Shown here: positions 6,322-8,336 of the stretch, piece after piece
Layout: each line of letters starts with the position of its first letter
Position numbering within the stretch: position 1 is the stretch's first letter
Source of the DNA: an uncultured Microcoleaceae cyanobacterium
GTDB taxonomy: Bacteria > Cyanobacteriota > Cyanobacteriia > Cyanobacteriales > Microcoleaceae
Assembly: GCA_938083405.1 (NCBI GenBank)
Contig: CALKCV010000529.1
Span: 1-8,336, forward strand
Direction: 5' to 3'
Length of the DNA stretch: 8,336 bases
Notes under the pieces: model-generated
Told to the model about the DNA's origin: nothing
Databases searched by the model: none
Seen by the model: the letters and a program-made list of their open reading frames with translations, nothing else
Translations under genes and position numbers: made by a program

Positions 6322-6350
6322 AATTTAACAGATTTTGGCAAAATTGACAA
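6322..6350 (-). promoter_or_regulatory. Sigma70-type promoter for the tRNA
   Basis: Read on the minus strand, TTGTCA (complement of 6345-6350) and TAAATT (complement of 6322-6327) are separated by exactly 17 bp, and a TG-n extension precedes the -10. Predicted start is near 6315, giving a leader of about 48 nt before the tRNA. Confidence 0.6.
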
Positions 6351-6455
6351 TCCTGAATCGAGCTTCGCGAAAAAAAATGGATGGCCTCTTTCTGCCTGGC
6401 ATGAGTATAAATTATATTAGATGGTGACAACTGAAATAATTTCAAACGAAAGATT

Positions 6456-7124
6456 ATGAATCCTACTATATTGGTAAGTCTAGCCTTATTAGGCCTAATG
6501 ATAGGGGCTGGAACGACTACTGGTTCTTGGGGATACAAACTGGGTAGGGAAGCCCTCAAAGGAATCACCCAACCCGATGTCCGTCCCACCAACAGCCTAA
6601 CTGGAGCGAACAAATCTCTCTCTGGTAAAGGAGAAGTAGTGTTTTTGAAAGAGAAAAATATTTTAGTCAACGTTAAGGGGGCCATTGCCAATGGCGGGGC
6701 AACTAAAGAAAAAAAAGCTCCAGACAAGTCTGCTAAGGCTGAGGAAGAAAAGGCCAAAGCTGCCGCTGCTGCCCAAAAGAAATTGCCAATAGTAAGTAGC
6801 GATCGCGGAGTCGTCCTAGAAGTGTACAAAGTTCGCAGGTGGGGCAATTCTCTAGTACTAGATGTTAATTTAAAAAATGAAGGAGACCAATCGGTGCGTT
6901 TTCTGTACAGTTTTCTCAACGTAACCGACGAACAAGGCCGAGTCCTCAGTGCCAGTACGGAAGATTTACCAGGAGAACTGCCTCCCAATGGCAGAAAATA
7001 TTACGGGATAATCACAATACCCATAGCATTGCTAGACGATGCCAAACAACTGTCATTGGGTCTGACCGATTATCCCAATCAAGATTTGCAGCTTAAAATG
7101 TCTGGCGTTCCAGTCAAGATTTAA
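6456..7124 (+). CDS. Membrane-anchored protein of unknown function
   Basis: I do not recognise a named family. The 222-residue product starts with a hydrophobic segment (about 4-24) that looks like an uncleaved anchor or signal, with no lipobox. A region of mixed polarity follows, then a low-complexity Lys/Ala/Glu stretch (about 83-109) likely to be helical or a flexible spacer. The C-terminal domain (about 111-222) alternates hydrophobic and polar residues (VVLEVYKVRRWGNSLVLDVN; VRFLYSFLNVTDEQGRVLSA) with a PPNGRKYYGIITIP segment, suggesting a beta-sandwich outside the membrane, as in DUF4352-like domains. That comparison is only by pattern. The upstream GAAAG is a weak ribosome-binding site. 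A HIP1 octamer lies at 6799-6806. A 222-codon open frame on the opposite strand (6320-6988) is its shadow. Confidence 0.85.
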   Translation: MNPTILVSLALLGLMIGAGTTTGSWGYKLGREALKGITQPDVRPTNSLTGANKSLSGKGEVVFLKEKNILVNVKGAIANGGATKEKKAPDKSAKAEEEKAKAAAAAQKKLPIVSSDRGVVLEVYKVRRWGNSLVLDVNLKNEGDQSVRFLYSFLNVTDEQGRVLSASTEDLPGELPPNGRKYYGIITIPIALLDDAKQLSLGLTDYPNQDLQLKMSGVPVKI

Positions 7125-7153
7125 TAGTCGGATCGATAATTGTTGATAGGTAG

Positions 7154-7174
7154 AACAGGCCACACGCGCCTGTT
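7154..7174 (+). terminator. Possible terminator hairpin
   Basis: AACAGGC (7154-7160) pairs with GCCTGTT (7168-7174) across a 7-nt loop, 29 nt after the stop of the membrane-anchored protein. No run of T follows, so it may instead shape or protect the 3' end of the transcript. Confidence 0.4.
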
Positions 7175-7228
7175 ATCTGCTTAATGGTTAATTGGTATTT
7201 TAATCTTTGCGATTAACCAGAGAAAAAG

Positions 7229-7256
7229 AACCATTAACCATTAAAAATCAACCATT
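7229..7256. repeat. AACCATT heptamers with inverted partner
   Basis: AACCATT occurs at 7229-7235, 7236-7242 and 7250-7256, exactly in 7-bp phase, with a degenerate unit at 7243-7249. An inverted AATGGTT lies at 7183-7189, so TTAATGGTTAAT (7181-7192) and ATTAACCATTAA (7233-7244) form 12-bp inverted arms. The unit differs by one base from the AACAATT arrays elsewhere in the window. Confidence 0.65.
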
Positions 7257-7284
7257 AGCTTTAAGAAAGGAGATTAAAATTTAT

Positions 7285-7335
7285 ATGTTAGAAGCTAGAT
7301 TCATCTGGCGATCGACTCGTGGGAAATGGAATTAA
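7285..7335 (+). other. Possible 16-codon leader ORF
   Basis: The purine run AAAGGAGA (7266-7273) lies 11 nt before an ATG that opens a 16-codon frame, MLEARFIWRSTRGKWN. Its TAA overlaps an ATG at 7326 that is in frame with the CNNM-family gene (ATGGAATTAA). This could be a translationally coupled leader, the remnant of a shifted start, or chance. No product is known. Confidence 0.25.
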
Positions 7336-7487
7336 TTCGGGAAACTAAAGACAAGGAGGATGACTGTAGTAGCTCGGTCGGTCACGAAAAATTATGGCCT
7401 GATTTTTGTTTGGATAAGGAATTCAGCATAATCCCAAACAACAGCCTTCTTTGCGGTGTTTTAGTCTGGGGCTTTTGCCTTCCATCA

Positions 7488-8336
7488 ATGAAGGTAGCAG
7501 AAATAAACAGCTTGACGGTATTAAGCGGAACAGATATCCTCTCGCGGTTGCTCTCAGTGTTGCTGCTAATTTCGATCAATGCCTTTTTTGTCACTGCTGA
7601 ATTTTCGATCGTGTCGATACGGCGATCGCGTATCAATCAGCTAGCCGATGGGGGCGACGTCCAAGCAAAAACAGTCCAACAGCTACAGCAAAGCATACAC
7701 CGCCTGCTTTCTACTACTCAATTGGGCATAACTCTGTCGAGTTTGGCCTTAGGCTGGATCGGGGAAGGGACAATGGCAGTGTTGGTGGGGGCGAGTATGG
7801 AATATCTGCCCCTGCCAACTTTTGTCAGAGAGGCCCTCGCTCATTCCTTAGCCATTCCCATCGTAACCTTTTTCACCCTCGCCTATTTACAAATTGTTTT
7901 GGGGGAGTTATGTCCAAAATCAGTCGCCATACTGTACCCAGAGAAATTAGCTAAGTTTTTAGGACCGCTGAGTTTGGCGATCGCTCGTTTTTTCAACCCT
8001 TTTATTTGGATTTTAAATCAATCGACTCGCTGGCTATTACGACTGCTGGGCATCCAATACACTGCAGGGGCCTGGAAAGCACCTGTAACCCCAGAAGAGC
8101 TACAATTAATTATCGCGACTTCCACGGAATCTACAGGCTTAGAAGCAGAAGAGCGACAATTGCTCAGTAATATCTTTGAATTTGGGGAAGTCTCGGTGGA
8201 AGAAATAATGATTCCCCGTACCAGCGTTCGTGCTATTTGCAGCACTGCCACCTTACAAAACCTCCTAGATGAAATAAAAGATTGCGGTCATTCTCGCTAT
8301 CCTGCCATTGGAGAATCTTTAGACGATATTCTCGGT
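7488..8336 (+). CDS. CNNM/CorC-family membrane transporter, 3' end cut off
   Basis: The visible 283 residues carry the DUF21/CNNM membrane domain (about 16-200). It opens with TDILSRLLSVLLLISINAFFVTAEFSIVSIRRSRI, contains TTQLGITLSSLALGWIGE (76-93) and the signature GELCPKSVA (139-147). A linker follows, then the start of a CBS pair (VEEIMIPRTSVRAI, 237-250), cut by the window end. Family members are associated with magnesium or cobalt transport or resistance; the old label hemolysin-like is unproven for most. Substrate is not readable from sequence. The start is uncertain: ATG 7488 leaves a family-like short N-terminus but has no ribosome-binding site, while in-frame ATG 7326 would add 54 residues with little resemblance to the family. 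The frame is open back to 7299. Confidence 0.93.
   Translation, partial: MKVAEINSLTVLSGTDILSRLLSVLLLISINAFFVTAEFSIVSIRRSRINQLADGGDVQAKTVQQLQQSIHRLLSTTQLGITLSSLALGWIGEGTMAVLVGASMEYLPLPTFVREALAHSLAIPIVTFFTLAYLQIVLGELCPKSVAILYPEKLAKFLGPLSLAIARFFNPFIWILNQSTRWLLRLLGIQYTAGAWKAPVTPEELQLIIATSTESTGLEAEERQLLSNIFEFGEVSVEEIMIPRTSVRAICSTATLQNLLDEIKDCGHSRYPAIGESLDDILG

Larger units (their letters stand above)
7125..7487. other. Gap with hairpin, heptamers and uncertain leader
   Basis: The stretch between the membrane-anchored protein and the CNNM-family start holds a hairpin (7154-7174), AACCATT heptamers (7229-7256) with an inverted copy near 7183, a well-placed ribosome-binding site with a 16-codon frame (7285-7335), and an upstream in-frame ATG (7326) that could lengthen the next gene. 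I see no convincing independent gene. Confidence 0.6.

Noticed and set aside
6320..6988. 222-codon open frame on the minus strand
   Set aside because: It lies opposite the 6456-7124 gene, which has the better N-terminus and composition, and it runs across the tRNA promoter. The product is Ser/Thr/Leu-rich with no recognisable domain.
7382..8251. Minus-strand frames at 7382-7636 and 8018-8251
   Set aside because: They lie opposite the conserved CNNM-family frame, partly opposite its uncertain leader, and have no features of their own.

Overview
This window is almost certainly from a cyanobacterium, probably a filamentous one. Eight exact copies of the octamer GCGATCGC (HIP1) start at 1364, 1721, 3166, 4584, 5620, 6799, 7622 and 7977. 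The intergenic DNA carries heptameric tandem repeats and short palindromes of the kind known from filamentous cyanobacteria. The largest gene encodes a Cph2-like bilin photoreceptor. I cannot name the genus.

Layout. Positions 1-123 hold C/G-rich palindromes that can fold into a three-way junction, and 124-235 hold an AACAAYT heptamer array. A minus-strand gene (236-2923) encodes an 895-residue phytochrome with two GAF-type domains followed by GGDEF and EAL, which should couple red/far-red light to cyclic-di-GMP turnover. The gap 2924-3457 contains a TPP riboswitch (about 3359-3435) just ahead of thiC (3458-4837), which makes the pyrimidine half of thiamin. Convergent to it is pyrE (4880-5488, minus) for UMP synthesis. 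A second heptamer array fills the thiC/pyrE junction and encodes the pyrE stop codon. Divergent from pyrE is a small secreted protein of unknown function (5584-5985).

Positions 5998-6164 hold a cluster of small hairpin repeats, two of which differ by a compensatory base-pair change. They are followed by a third, short heptamer array, and then a minus-strand CAU-anticodon tRNA (6195-6267), most like tRNA-Ile2, with a good promoter. Next come a membrane-anchored protein of unknown function (6456-7124) and a repeat-bearing gap. The last gene is a CNNM/CorC-type transporter (from about 7488) cut by the window edge.

The genes do not look like one pathway or operon: strands alternate and most have their own control region. 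The most notable items are the photoreceptor architecture, the TPP riboswitch with a possible Shine-Dalgarno-sequestering helix, and heptamer arrays lying 0-2 nt from four separate gene 3' ends. I did not find a defence system, mobile element or CRISPR array.
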